Made by a program: the position numbers and the translations under genes. Of a stretch of DNA of 64,000 nucleotides, positions 27,166 through 35,644 are shown in pieces. Source of the DNA: Pseudomonas sp. FP1742 (GTDB lineage Bacteria > Pseudomonadota > Gammaproteobacteria > Pseudomonadales > Pseudomonadaceae); assembly GCF_030687145.1 (NCBI RefSeq), contig NZ_CP117460.1, forward strand, positions 6,448,001-6,512,000. Reading direction: 5' to 3'. Below the pieces are notes generated by a model. It saw nothing but the letters and a program-made list of their open reading frames with translations, made no database searches and was not told the origin of the DNA. Each line of letters begins with the position of its first letter. Position 1 is the stretch's first letter.

Positions 27166-27930
27166 CTAGGCGTCAGGCTCAGGTGCGCCGCACTTCAGTT
27201 CTTTGATTTGCTCATTCTGAATCGGAATCACGCAGGCGAGACGCTTCTCTCCGTCCCCACGAAGCTCGAACAAGCTGAGCGTCAGGTGTAAACCATCGGC
27301 AGCAAATGCATGATCCTCAAACAACGCACTGGCATAGCCATCCCAAAACGATTTGCCGTCAAAACTGCAAAACCGCTTGGAGGAAAGCACTCTCCAACCG
27401 CCGTTAGGCGCCAAAATCTGAACCGTCAAACAAGGGCTGCCAAAGGTGCTGACATAACGCGCCACGACATCGCCGAAGCGCTTGGAGCCGGACAGGAACA
27501 CCTTGTTGAGATCAACCACATTACCCGGCTCATCAGCGACGATAGTGTCCAGATAAGCCGCACGCTCCAGGCTCATTCTGGCCATGCAGTTGTTGATAGT
27601 CGTAACATGCAGCGCCACACCGGGCTCGCTTTCCGTGGCCTCGAGCGGGCACGTGGTGTCGCGCAGCTTGATCCACGCGCGCTGGGCCTCTCTGGCCATC
27701 GCCATCAACGCCTTGCCCTGTTCAGGGTCGCGCCGCTGCTGAGACTCGAACCGCGCTAGCAGTTTCTTGTAACTAGCATTGAGCTGTGCGTCGGCTTCTT
27801 TGCGTGCCGCTTCCACGCACAGATCGATCTGCCAGCTCACGGTGGTCTCTTTGCATTCGTCCTTGGCCATCGCGATGGAGGCAAACAGGCATCCAAAGGA
27901 CAACGCGACACAGCGCACAAACATATTCAA
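27166..27930 (-). CDS. LprI/DUF1311-like exported protein (second of two)
   Basis: 254 residues with signal peptide VRCVALSFGCLFASIAMAKD. LprI-type core: IDLCVEAARKEADAQLNASY, KLLARFESQQRRDPEQGKAL, then AQRAWIKLRDTTCPLEATES and INNCMARMSLERAAYLD. The C-terminal half is a separate, larger domain with CSFDGKSFWDGY. The TTG at 27930 has AGGGAA seven bases before it and its TTGA overlaps the preceding stop; an ATG six bases in (27924) is the alternative. Likely acts in the periplasm; an anti-lysozyme role is inferred from family and context. Confidence 0.78.
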   Translation of the reverse strand: MNMFVRCVALSFGCLFASIAMAKDECKETTVSWQIDLCVEAARKEADAQLNASYKKLLARFESQQRRDPEQGKALMAMAREAQRAWIKLRDTTCPLEATESEPGVALHVTTINNCMARMSLERAAYLDTIVADEPGNVVDLNKVFLSGSKRFGDVVARYVSTFGSPCLTVQILAPNGGWRVLSSKRFCSFDGKSFWDGYASALFEDHAFAADGLHLTLSLFELRGDGEKRLACVIPIQNEQIKELKCGAPEPDA

Positions 27931-28772
27931 TTTTTCATTCCCTGAATTACAGATCGCTCAACTGCACGTTGCGGAATTTTCTGCGCCTTGCCGTCGGCGC
28001 TCATCGCGTCGCGGTATTGGCTGTAATAGCGCTGCGCTTCGTCTTTGCGACCAAGGCGCCACAGTGAATCGGCGATGTTCAACATCAACACTGTGCGTTT
28101 ACCGACCGCCTCAACGCCTCGATAAAATTTCAGTGCAAGCGCATCGTTACCACCCTCGGCCAAGTAGAAACCCAAGTCATTGAACGCCTGAACATTACGC
28201 GCCGGGGGATGACACGCCATGTAGGACTCCGGACTCAGAAAGCTCAGGCTCCATTCGATGGATTCCGCGCGGGACTGCGCCGGCTCGATGTCCACGGCAT
28301 GCCTCAACAAGTCCTTTGGGGGGTTCGTCTCCAGGACGGGATTGAACACTTCACCGTCGTTGGAAACCCACTGATTGCCCACCCATTTACCGACACAAAA
28401 GCTGGCAGAACGCTCAGCCAGCACGCAACCGGTCTCCATCGAGATCACATCGCAATGCTGTTGCGACACCAGTTTTTCTTCACCACTCTCGACCGACAAC
28501 ATGCCGAAGCTCACCGGGTCGAGCACCAAGGTTTTCTTGTCAGGACTGAGCAAATCGGGGTGTGCATCGGCGCCAATATCGGGGCCGAAGAGCGGGAAAG
28601 TTTTGCCGTTTGCGGTGAACCAAGCGGTCGCCGACTCCACACCGGGCATCGTCCATTCTGTCGCCCGAAACGTCACTGTGTGCCCGCCGACACCGACTAT
28701 TGGCAGGTCTTGGGCAAAGGCTCTGGCGGCAAACAGGCAGCCGAATATCAACACCCACTTAAGGCTGGCCAT
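27927..28772 (-). CDS. Exported TPR-tailed protein (paralogue 2 of the array)
   Basis: 281 residues. Signal peptide WVLIFGCLFAARAFAQDLP. The N-terminal region (VGGHTVTFRATEWTMPGVES ...) has six cysteine-containing or beta-like segments of no recognised family. The C-terminal module (NDLGFYLAEGGNDALALKFY ... LMLNIADSLWRLGRKDEAQR) ends KIPQRAVERSVIQ, nearly the same as the tail of its two paralogues. ATG at 28772 follows AAGGA; it overlaps the end of the upstream gene by 14 bases, so translation is probably coupled. Confidence 0.75.
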   Translation of the reverse strand: MASLKWVLIFGCLFAARAFAQDLPIVGVGGHTVTFRATEWTMPGVESATAWFTANGKTFPLFGPDIGADAHPDLLSPDKKTLVLDPVSFGMLSVESGEEKLVSQQHCDVISMETGCVLAERSASFCVGKWVGNQWVSNDGEVFNPVLETNPPKDLLRHAVDIEPAQSRAESIEWSLSFLSPESYMACHPPARNVQAFNDLGFYLAEGGNDALALKFYRGVEAVGKRTVLMLNIADSLWRLGRKDEAQRYYSQYRDAMSADGKAQKIPQRAVERSVIQGMKN

Positions 28773-29307
28773 AAACAATCCTTTTCACTGCAGGGCTTTC
28801 CGATTGCAGTTGTCTCTTCGTGACGCCATAAGCCTCGATGAGCCCTTCCCAAGAACCTTTCGAACCAAACGACCGATAGCTATTGCTGTAGCTGTAATGC
28901 TCTAACCGTCCGGCCGTCGAGTAATAACCGCGCCATTCAGGGCAGGATCCGCACCCGCCATAACCGCCAATTGAAACCAGGCTGCCCGTGGTTCCTTTCA
29001 CGCAATCCATCGCCACTACCACGTTACTCAGCATCTTCGTCTTCGCACCGTCGGACGTGAGCTGTGAAACCTTGTCGATGTTGCGCCGAAGCACTTTGCC
29101 GCCGATGTTGATTGTCTGGTCGGAGCAGACCGGGATTACGTGGGTTTCAGTGTCCTGCACCGTCACGGATCGACAGGACGACACCAACACCACTTCAACG
29201 CCGTCACACTGCATGACATCGCGTTGGGTGTAGGCATCCGAAGGCGCGGCGAAGGCTGGAAACGAGAGCAGCAGCGAAAGGCTGCCCGCGAGAAGACGCT
29301 GATTCAT
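28759..29307 (-). CDS. Exported protein of unknown function
   Basis: 182 residues, signal peptide AGSLSLLLSFPAFAAPSD. The mature protein has six or more cysteines (MQCDGVEVV, SSCRSVTV, PVCSDQTI, AMDCVKGT and GGCGSCPEW) and Gly/Ser/Tyr-rich stretches, fitting a disulfide-stabilised periplasmic protein. RBS AAGGGAA precedes ATG. Lies between two TPR-tailed paralogues in the array behind vgrG. No family recognised. Confidence 0.7.
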   Translation of the reverse strand: MNQRLLAGSLSLLLSFPAFAAPSDAYTQRDVMQCDGVEVVLVSSCRSVTVQDTETHVIPVCSDQTINIGGKVLRRNIDKVSQLTSDGAKTKMLSNVVVAMDCVKGTTGSLVSIGGYGGCGSCPEWRGYYSTAGRLEHYSYSNSYRSFGSKGSWEGLIEAYGVTKRQLQSESPAVKRIVYGQP

Positions 29308-29335
29308 GGAAAATTCCCTTTCACCGTTAACTGGA

Positions 29336-29399
29336 AAATAAGTGGACCGATTTATATACCGACCTCAACAAAAGCCACCTCACAAATCGCCCCCCTTTA
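29336..29399. repeat. Inverted pair of an AAAGGGG(A)CAGATTTATTT-like element, copy A
   Basis: AATAAGTGGACCGATTTATA at the left faces CACAAATCGCCCCCCTTT at the right, whose complement is AAAGGGGGGCGATTTGTG. The total of 64 bases fills most of the gap between two array genes. Copies B and C at 30349 and 30458 have the same head-to-head layout. Confidence 0.55.
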
Positions 29400-29403
29400 T
29401 TTT

Positions 29404-30312
29404 CTACTTCAGAACACTACGCTCCTTTGCACGCTCAGGAATTTTTTGCTGCTTACCGCCTGCGATCATAAGCTCGTTATACGTTTTATAGTTTTTCGCG
29501 GCGGTAGCTTTGTCGCCTTCCGACCAATATGCATCTGCAGTATTGAGATAGGCCACAACTCGTTTCGGATTATCGACAATGACTTTTTCCAACAACCAAA
29601 TAGCATCATCATTGAATCCGGCCTGCTGCCAAAAATAAGCAATATCATTGAAGCTTTGCTGGTCACCACCTGAATAACCATTGCCAGCTACATACCTCTC
29701 TATAAAACCTCGTTTCGGAAAACTCACGAACACTTCTTTATTTTTATAAAGCCGAGATGTTGCATTCCTAAACTCTGTCAGAATCTCACCCTTCAGGCTC
29801 GCAACAGTTTTCTCTACCAGTTTTTGTTTCCGCATGCAGTCTTCAGTTGTACAGGCTTCCGCTGCATCTTGTTCGATGACTGAGTAACAGTAAGGTTGCG
29901 ATGACTCAGAGGTACTTGGTCCCTTCTGCAAATAAACAAGTAGATCCTGATTTGTTTTTAGTGCTTTACAGTAGGGTACCGTTCCGAATGAGTCAGGAAC
30001 ACCCGATTTATTTTTTACAATATCTACCGTACTTACAACCTTGCTCGCCTCAAGAGTTTTAACTTTTCCATCCTGACTGACAAACCAGAAGCTATTCTCT
30101 TGAGTAGTGCAGTCACATTCACAGCTCAGCACATAATCTCCACTTCGGATGTCCCACCTGGACTTGGCTACACCGTGAGACCCACAATAATTCTCTGCAA
30201 TGGCCACAGAGCAAATATTGGTATCCGCATCGCATGCGAGCTTTTTACCCTCACCCCACGCTGAAGACACCAGCAATATAATTACATATAACCAACGACT
30301 GTTAAAACTCAA
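29404..30312 (-). CDS. Exported TPR-tailed protein (paralogue 1 of the array)
   Basis: 302 residues from a TTG at 30312. That start is chosen over the open frame up to 30351 because AAGGAG lies six bases before it and the product then begins directly with a signal peptide (MSFNSRWLYVIILLVSSAWG). The mature N-terminal part is cysteine-rich (about eleven Cys, e.g. LSCECDCTT and CTTEDCMRK). From about residue 215 comes the TPR module (FNDIAYFWQQAGFNDDAIWL ... AYLNTADAYWSEGDKATAAK) ending QQKIPERAKERSVLK. AT-rich, unlike the T6SS core genes. Confidence 0.75.
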   Translation of the reverse strand: MSFNSRWLYVIILLVSSAWGEGKKLACDADTNICSVAIAENYCGSHGVAKSRWDIRSGDYVLSCECDCTTQENSFWFVSQDGKVKTLEASKVVSTVDIVKNKSGVPDSFGTVPYCKALKTNQDLLVYLQKGPSTSESSQPYCYSVIEQDAAEACTTEDCMRKQKLVEKTVASLKGEILTEFRNATSRLYKNKEVFVSFPKRGFIERYVAGNGYSGGDQQSFNDIAYFWQQAGFNDDAIWLLEKVIVDNPKRVVAYLNTADAYWSEGDKATAAKNYKTYNELMIAGGKQQKIPERAKERSVLK

Positions 30313-30348
30313 AAATATCTCCTTGGACAACGAACAAAGCGAACCAAA

Positions 30349-30413
30349 CAAAGGGGATAGGTTTATTTATCGAAAGTTAAATCTACCCCCACAAATAAAT
30401 CCGCCCCCCTTTT
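30349..30413. repeat. Inverted pair of the AAAGGGG(A)CAGATTTATTT-like element, copy B
   Basis: AAAGGGGATAGGTTTATTT at 30349 faces AAATAAATCCGCCCCCCTTT ending at 30413. Best preserved of the three pairs; 65 bases in total. Confidence 0.6.
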
Positions 30414-30457
30414 TACGCAACTTCTTGATTTCTCGTAGGAAAAAGTGGGGATTTCTC

Positions 30458-30540
30458 AGGGACAGATCTATTTAAGGCCGATCTACTTAAGATCCACGCC
30501 AAGTTCAAAGCCGTCGAGCCAAACAAATAACCCCCCCTTT
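30458..30540. repeat. Inverted pair of the AAAGGGG(A)CAGATTTATTT-like element, copy C
   Basis: AGGGACAGATCTATTT at 30458 faces AAACAAATAACCCCCCCTTT ending at 30540. With copy B it fills the 243-base gap between two array genes. Confidence 0.5.
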
Positions 30541-30555
30541 GCTTTCCTTTTAATA

Positions 30556-31086
30556 TTACTCACCAGGCCCATAGCCACACTGCCCATCGCTTAAATCCGG
30601 CGGATATTTCTTATCACTGTTCTGATACCAGTCAGACAAAGAACGACTGAGGCAATATGTGGTCTTTTGCTCATCAAAATACAAAGCGATCATTTCATCC
30701 GCCATTGCGCCGCGATTAGGAAGGTATAACTCAATCTTATACAAAACATCAGGCATGGAGGTATTTCTTGACTCATTTATCTCTGCCGCACCTTTGAACT
30801 CACAGGGCACGCCATCGAATAGCGAAAACAAAGTGTCATTAGAATATTTATATACCGAGCAAATTTTCTCGTCGCTTTTTGGAGATATGAAAACCAAATA
30901 CTCACTCCCCCATTTCAAGACACCCGCGTTTTCAACTTCTATTTTCTCGACGACGGAGCTATTTCTTTCCGATATGGCGCCCAGCACTGCACTCGGAAGC
31001 TCAGTAACCTTTGCAAGTTTTTCAACCGCATTGGCATAACCACTACCTGCAAAACTCAACCACACAAAAAGCAATATATTTTTCAC
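30556..31086 (-). CDS. Exported candidate immunity protein of the M23-like/GH19-like effector
   Basis: 176 residues beginning with GTG inside the last codons of the effector gene (GTGA overlap, no separate ribosome site). Signal peptide ILLFVWLSFAGSGYANAV. The mature protein has four cysteines (EKICSVYKY, GVPCEFKG, TTYCLSRS, DGQCGYG), probably two disulfides. No family recognised. Tight coupling directly behind a peptidoglycan-hydrolase-like effector and periplasmic export are the usual marks of a cognate immunity protein; that role is inferred. Confidence 0.75.
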   Translation of the reverse strand: MKNILLFVWLSFAGSGYANAVEKLAKVTELPSAVLGAISERNSSVVEKIEVENAGVLKWGSEYLVFISPKSDEKICSVYKYSNDTLFSLFDGVPCEFKGAAEINESRNTSMPDVLYKIELYLPNRGAMADEMIALYFDEQKTTYCLSRSLSDWYQNSDKKYPPDLSDGQCGYGPGE

Positions 31087-33539
31087 GATGGTTTACTCAT
31101 TGAATAGTTCATTATTACGGTCTGTCGCGGAGTTGTAAAAGTTTCCGAGACTGTAGCTTCAAGCGAATCGCTCAAATAACGATATATGTATTTCGCATAA
31201 GCCTGCCTTTCGTGGTAACCATTGCCACCGCCGTTAACCGAAACAGAAACAGCACCTACAATTTCAGGAGTGATTCCTTTATCACAGGTGCGATTGATAT
31301 TTATAAGACCTCCAGCGATTTTAACGACTCTTGACACCCAATAGAATCCACCGCTATCGCACGCATTGTAAGGTACACTCTCTACGAGATACGGATCGTA
31401 ACGTGGCGACCAGCGCTTCGGAATACCAGTGACAACAGCTTGGCCATTCTGCGTATGAACAGGATCTTCCCAATAATGGGTAGACGTAGCTGTAATCCTA
31501 TCATCGTGATAATGATTATTTCCTGGTGCGGGAAGAGATTGTAAAGTCCTATACTCCCCGTACGACTCATAGTTTCCAGCCCATGTTAACTGCATGATAC
31601 CGCGGCCAAAAAAAACAGTGTAATACTGTGCCTTCGGAATATTGGGATTAGGATGCCCGGAGCCGTACTCATGAACTACTTGCCAGCGATCTGTCTCCAA
31701 CATCGTCTGAGCAAGAAAATGGGACTGCCTTAAAGTACTTGTAATATTGTACCTCATAGCTGTCTTATTTAGTTCTAAATAGTACTTACTCAAGCGGGTC
31801 TTCGCCCGAGCGTGTGAAATTTGAAATGGGCTATTTTCGCCTCCTATGTGGACAGCCCATGTACTGCCCACATGATCATAAAAATGGTACTTCGGGACCG
31901 TGTATGCAATCTCATCCAAACTGAGCCATGAACACTTTCGGAAATATGAAATAAAAGCTTTGGGTGGAAAATGCCAATGCTTGCTTTCAATACCTGGAAT
32001 ACCTGCTTCCTCCCAAAAACCCAACGCTTGTTGATGAGCTTTTAGCTTTTGATATTTGTCCTGTGGCATTGGACCGCCGTCACATACTTTCTGCAACCAG
32101 CCGTAGCGTACATCGAAATCGTTTTTGCTCCATTCACTTGGGAATTTACAAATAAGGTGACTAATCTTTTCTTGTACTTCTGGATTTTGCAACCTTCCCT
32201 TATTTAGCTCTCTCTCAGCAACATATCTTTCCGACAACCTTAGCTGTTCTTCTGGAGAAAGTCCTGCATAGACAGGAGATGAAGCTATACTTACCGCATC
32301 GATTGAGTCAGATACTACCTTGGCTGCATCTAGATTCAATAGGCCTCGAATGAATGGCGACTGACAATGACTATCAGAGTCAGTATCATCATCAATAAGT
32401 CGCCATCCCATCCAATGAGGAAAGTCAGCATCACTAAATTTGGTAACTGTCAGATGATTAAAATCCACCCATCCTACTTTACTTGTCTCGCCAGCCTTTC
32501 CGGGGAATTTTATTTCCCTCCAGTGAGCCGCGTCGGAAGGTTGAAGTTCATCATTGCCTAAAACTCTACCGAACCGCAAAAGCTCGTACCCAGCACTAGG
32601 AGACTGCGGGTATAACTTCTTGGACTTCTTATAAAGATTATATTCATAATCGATCTCTTCCTCTTGCACTCCTATCTCCACACCGGAGCGTGTAAAAGAA
32701 GTCAATCGGCACTGTCCTTTTGCATAACTCATACGGACAAAAAAGCCATCTTGAAGCTCTAAAGCCACGGCCCAATCATAACCATCAACCAAAGGAGTTG
32801 AAGATGGTGAAGATGAGGGCGAGCCACCCTCTTGAATCGGCGCAGGACCGGCGGACATTGCCGGGCATTGATAAATTATGGAAGAACCATTCTGTGAACT
32901 AACACGATCATTCGGAGCACTTTGATAAATTCTAACTTCCGGCGGTATAAAAAAATACATATCCCCCCAACAACTATCGACCCTTCCGCTCGCAGTCTGA
33001 TAGTTTAAATCTCGTACATCTCTACCAGTAAGATTCGCGATCTGACCTTGATCAGCGATTACTTCAAAATGAATCCTTCCTTTTTCACCATAAATACTTC
33101 CTGCTTCTCCAACAGAGTCTTTACGATAGATCACTTTACCCTTTTGCGGACTAGCCAAGTTAATTTTCGAGAGATGCATATAAATCGAATAAAAAACAAC
33201 TTTCGCTTTCGCACCTTCACCTATCTCCGTCTCATGTTTAATAACAACACAACCGTCATCAGTCCATTTATCACGATATCGCAGCGGGTGATTCGGATCA
33301 TTGCTCTCAGGCGTTGGATTGCGAAAGTACGCTAACGTCCCATCAGAAATAGCGCGAACGGGCAAAACACTTTGACCGTCCTGCGGAGCGACCAGGTGAA
33401 TACCTCCATGCCAGTTAAGATCAAAGCTCAACGGATAACCGCCATCGCCAGGAATACCGCCAACCATGGCACGCGCCAGGAAAGCCTCGTCGGTCTCTCC
33501 CGCAACTGGAGCTGGAATAAAGGGAGGGCTAATGATCAT
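31083..33539 (-). CDS. Candidate T6SS effector: M23-like domain plus GH19-like lysozyme domain
   Basis: 818 residues, no signal peptide, 40 bases behind vgrG. Residues ~35-165 follow an M23 metallopeptidase pattern: HGGIHLVAP (His44, then His48 where Asp is usual), VRAISDGTLAYF, IYMHLSKI (His122) and GRIHFEV, in which the expected HxH is Arg155-Ile-His157. Residues ~240-250 are a Ser/Pro linker. Residues ~335-365 (VGWVDFNHL) are SH3-like. Residues ~580-790 resemble GH19/endolysin: HFLAQTMLETDRW with Glu615 as candidate acid and FFGRGIMQLTWAGNYESYG. I infer cell-wall attack after delivery by the VgrG spike. Low GC relative to vgrG. Confidence 0.8.
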   Translation of the reverse strand: MIISPPFIPAPVAGETDEAFLARAMVGGIPGDGGYPLSFDLNWHGGIHLVAPQDGQSVLPVRAISDGTLAYFRNPTPESNDPNHPLRYRDKWTDDGCVVIKHETEIGEGAKAKVVFYSIYMHLSKINLASPQKGKVIYRKDSVGEAGSIYGEKGRIHFEVIADQGQIANLTGRDVRDLNYQTASGRVDSCWGDMYFFIPPEVRIYQSAPNDRVSSQNGSSIIYQCPAMSAGPAPIQEGGSPSSSPSSTPLVDGYDWAVALELQDGFFVRMSYAKGQCRLTSFTRSGVEIGVQEEEIDYEYNLYKKSKKLYPQSPSAGYELLRFGRVLGNDELQPSDAAHWREIKFPGKAGETSKVGWVDFNHLTVTKFSDADFPHWMGWRLIDDDTDSDSHCQSPFIRGLLNLDAAKVVSDSIDAVSIASSPVYAGLSPEEQLRLSERYVAERELNKGRLQNPEVQEKISHLICKFPSEWSKNDFDVRYGWLQKVCDGGPMPQDKYQKLKAHQQALGFWEEAGIPGIESKHWHFPPKAFISYFRKCSWLSLDEIAYTVPKYHFYDHVGSTWAVHIGGENSPFQISHARAKTRLSKYYLELNKTAMRYNITSTLRQSHFLAQTMLETDRWQVVHEYGSGHPNPNIPKAQYYTVFFGRGIMQLTWAGNYESYGEYRTLQSLPAPGNNHYHDDRITATSTHYWEDPVHTQNGQAVVTGIPKRWSPRYDPYLVESVPYNACDSGGFYWVSRVVKIAGGLININRTCDKGITPEIVGAVSVSVNGGGNGYHERQAYAKYIYRYLSDSLEATVSETFTTPRQTVIMNYSMSKPS

Positions 33540-33579
33540 TCAAAAAATTCCTTGTTCATATTGACGCTTGTCAGTCCGT

Positions 33580-35616
33580 TCATAGCGAGAAAGGGTAATC
33601 GACAGTTGGCTTAACCTTCTCAGGCACCGCATTCCCCAACGCCTGATCCATCAAACTCCCCACCTTATCCTTATCCGCCGCCCCCGGAAGCACCGGTGGC
33701 TTAATCCCAATCCCGGTCCCACTCCCAGCCGACCCACCAGCATTAATCTTCACCACCGGCCCAACCACGGTAACCCCACCCGCATCGAGCTTGATGAAAC
33801 TCCCACCGGCCTTAACCGTGAGCTCCATCCCAGCCTCGATAACAATCTTGTCCCCAGCCTTCAGGTGAATCTCCTTCCCGGCACTGGTCAGCTGAGCAGT
33901 CCCCAGCTTGATGTGCTGGTTCTGCCCCACCGTCAGGTGATCATCCATCCGCGCTTCAGTCTTGCGGTCGGCAATCGTGGTGCGATGTTCTTCGGCCTTC
34001 AGCTCGGTGTAGGTGTTCTTCACCACCGTGTCGTGGCGTTCATTCCCCACGCGAATCTTCTGGTCGTGCTCGATGTTTTCATCCCAATCCCGCTGGGCAT
34101 GGATGAAGATCTGCTCCGCCCCTTTCTTGTCTTCAATCCGCAGTTCGTTGTACCCGCCGCCCCCCGGTGAGCTGAGGGTTTTGAAGACGGTGCGGGTTTT
34201 GTTCGCTGGCAGGTCGTAGGGAACCTGGTTTTCCTTGTGGTACAGGCAACCGGTTACCAGCGGTTGGTCGGGGTCGCCTTCGAGGAAGGTGACGAGTACT
34301 TCCATGCCGATGCGCGGGATGGCGATGGCGCCGTAGCGGTCGCCGGCCCAGCTCGATGAGACGCGCATCCAGCAGCTGGTTTTGTCGTCGGCCAGGCCTT
34401 CGCGGTCCCAATGGAATTGCACTTTGATGCGGCCGTATGGGTCGCAGTGGATTTCTTCGCCTTTGGGGCCGGTGACCATGGCGGTCTGGCTGCCGAGGAC
34501 GCGTGGCTTTGGGTGTTCCAGGGCCGGGCGGTAGAACACGTTCCACGGGGTGGCGAGGAAGCGGTTGCGGTAGCCCTGGTGGAAGTCGTCTTTGTTGTCG
34601 GTGGTGTCGCTGGTCACCGCCTCTTCGAGCACTTGCGGCTGTTTGCCTTCATGGACGATTTCGGTGAGCAGCCAGAGGTCGTTCCACTCGGTGCGCGGGT
34701 GGTCGGAGATTTCCAGGAAGTGGCCGCTGACGAGGGTGGTCTGGTCGCCATGGCCTTCGGCTTGCTGGTAGTCGGCGCGGTGGCGTTCAAGGGCACGTTG
34801 GCTGAGGAATTTGCCGCGGGCACGGTCGAGGAAGCGGCCGGGGTAGTCGTAGTCTTCGAGGTCCGGTTCGGTGCTTTCGCCGTCGGGTTTATAGCCGGCT
34901 TCGAGTCGCAGGTTGGGCTTTTCGAAGTCGTAGTCGCGGCGGGTGACGCGGCCGGTGCGGGTTTCGAGGCGCAGTTTGAAGCCTTTGATCACCGGCTCGT
35001 CGGCGACCATGCCGCTGCCTTGCACGTAGGCGGTGGGCTGGCCGAGTTTGGGGAACACGGTCTGGTCGTCACCGAACACCAGCAGGTGGGCTTTTTCGCT
35101 GTGCTGGAAGTGGTAGTGAATGCCTTCCTCTTCGCACAGGCGCTGGACGAAGTGCAGGTCGGTTTCGTCGTATTGCACGCAGTAGTCGCGGTCCGGGCAC
35201 GGCTGGCTCAACTGGAATTTGTAGGCGTTGCCTTTGATGCCGTGTTCTTCGAGGATCAGCGCGATGATTTTCGGCGCCGACATCTGCTGGTAGATGCGCT
35301 GGTTGGTGCGGTGATGCAGGTATTGCAGGTGCGGCACCAGGGAGACTTTGTAGCGGGTCAGGCGCTTGCCGGCATCGCCTTGGGCGACGCGGTAGATCTG
35401 GCCGTGGATGCCGGAACCCTTTGGATCGAAGGCCAAAAAAGCCTGCTTGTGCAGGAGCTTTTCCAGGTCCAGGTCGGGGTTTTCACTGACCAGTTCCAGG
35501 TAGAAGCGATACGGCTGGCTGATGCCTTCGGTGCCGGTGAACGACAGCACTTGCAGGTCGCCCACATAGTCTTCGACGGTCAGGCTGAAGTGCGTTTCGT
35601 TAGCTGAGTTGAACAT
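33580..35616 (-). CDS. vgrG: T6SS spike protein VgrG (TssI)
   Basis: 678 residues. Forms the trimeric tip of the T6SS needle. The gp27-like part includes EDYVGDLQVLSFTGTEGISQ and CVQYDETDLHFVQRLCEEEG; the gp5-like OB fold has GEEIHCDPYGRIKVQFHWDR and SSWAGDRYGAIAIPRIGMEV; the beta-helix needle runs through IKLGTAQLTSAGKEIHLKAG. The short tail after about 640 has no catalytic domain, so it is a carrier rather than an evolved VgrG. RBS GGGAG. It follows stk1 by 28 bases and heads a cargo tail of nine genes. Confidence 0.96.
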   Translation of the reverse strand: MFNSANETHFSLTVEDYVGDLQVLSFTGTEGISQPYRFYLELVSENPDLDLEKLLHKQAFLAFDPKGSGIHGQIYRVAQGDAGKRLTRYKVSLVPHLQYLHHRTNQRIYQQMSAPKIIALILEEHGIKGNAYKFQLSQPCPDRDYCVQYDETDLHFVQRLCEEEGIHYHFQHSEKAHLLVFGDDQTVFPKLGQPTAYVQGSGMVADEPVIKGFKLRLETRTGRVTRRDYDFEKPNLRLEAGYKPDGESTEPDLEDYDYPGRFLDRARGKFLSQRALERHRADYQQAEGHGDQTTLVSGHFLEISDHPRTEWNDLWLLTEIVHEGKQPQVLEEAVTSDTTDNKDDFHQGYRNRFLATPWNVFYRPALEHPKPRVLGSQTAMVTGPKGEEIHCDPYGRIKVQFHWDREGLADDKTSCWMRVSSSWAGDRYGAIAIPRIGMEVLVTFLEGDPDQPLVTGCLYHKENQVPYDLPANKTRTVFKTLSSPGGGGYNELRIEDKKGAEQIFIHAQRDWDENIEHDQKIRVGNERHDTVVKNTYTELKAEEHRTTIADRKTEARMDDHLTVGQNQHIKLGTAQLTSAGKEIHLKAGDKIVIEAGMELTVKAGGSFIKLDAGGVTVVGPVVKINAGGSAGSGTGIGIKPPVLPGAADKDKVGSLMDQALGNAVPEKVKPTVDYPFSL

Positions 35617-35644
35617 TGCTTGCTCCCTGTTCGGTAGTCATCCG

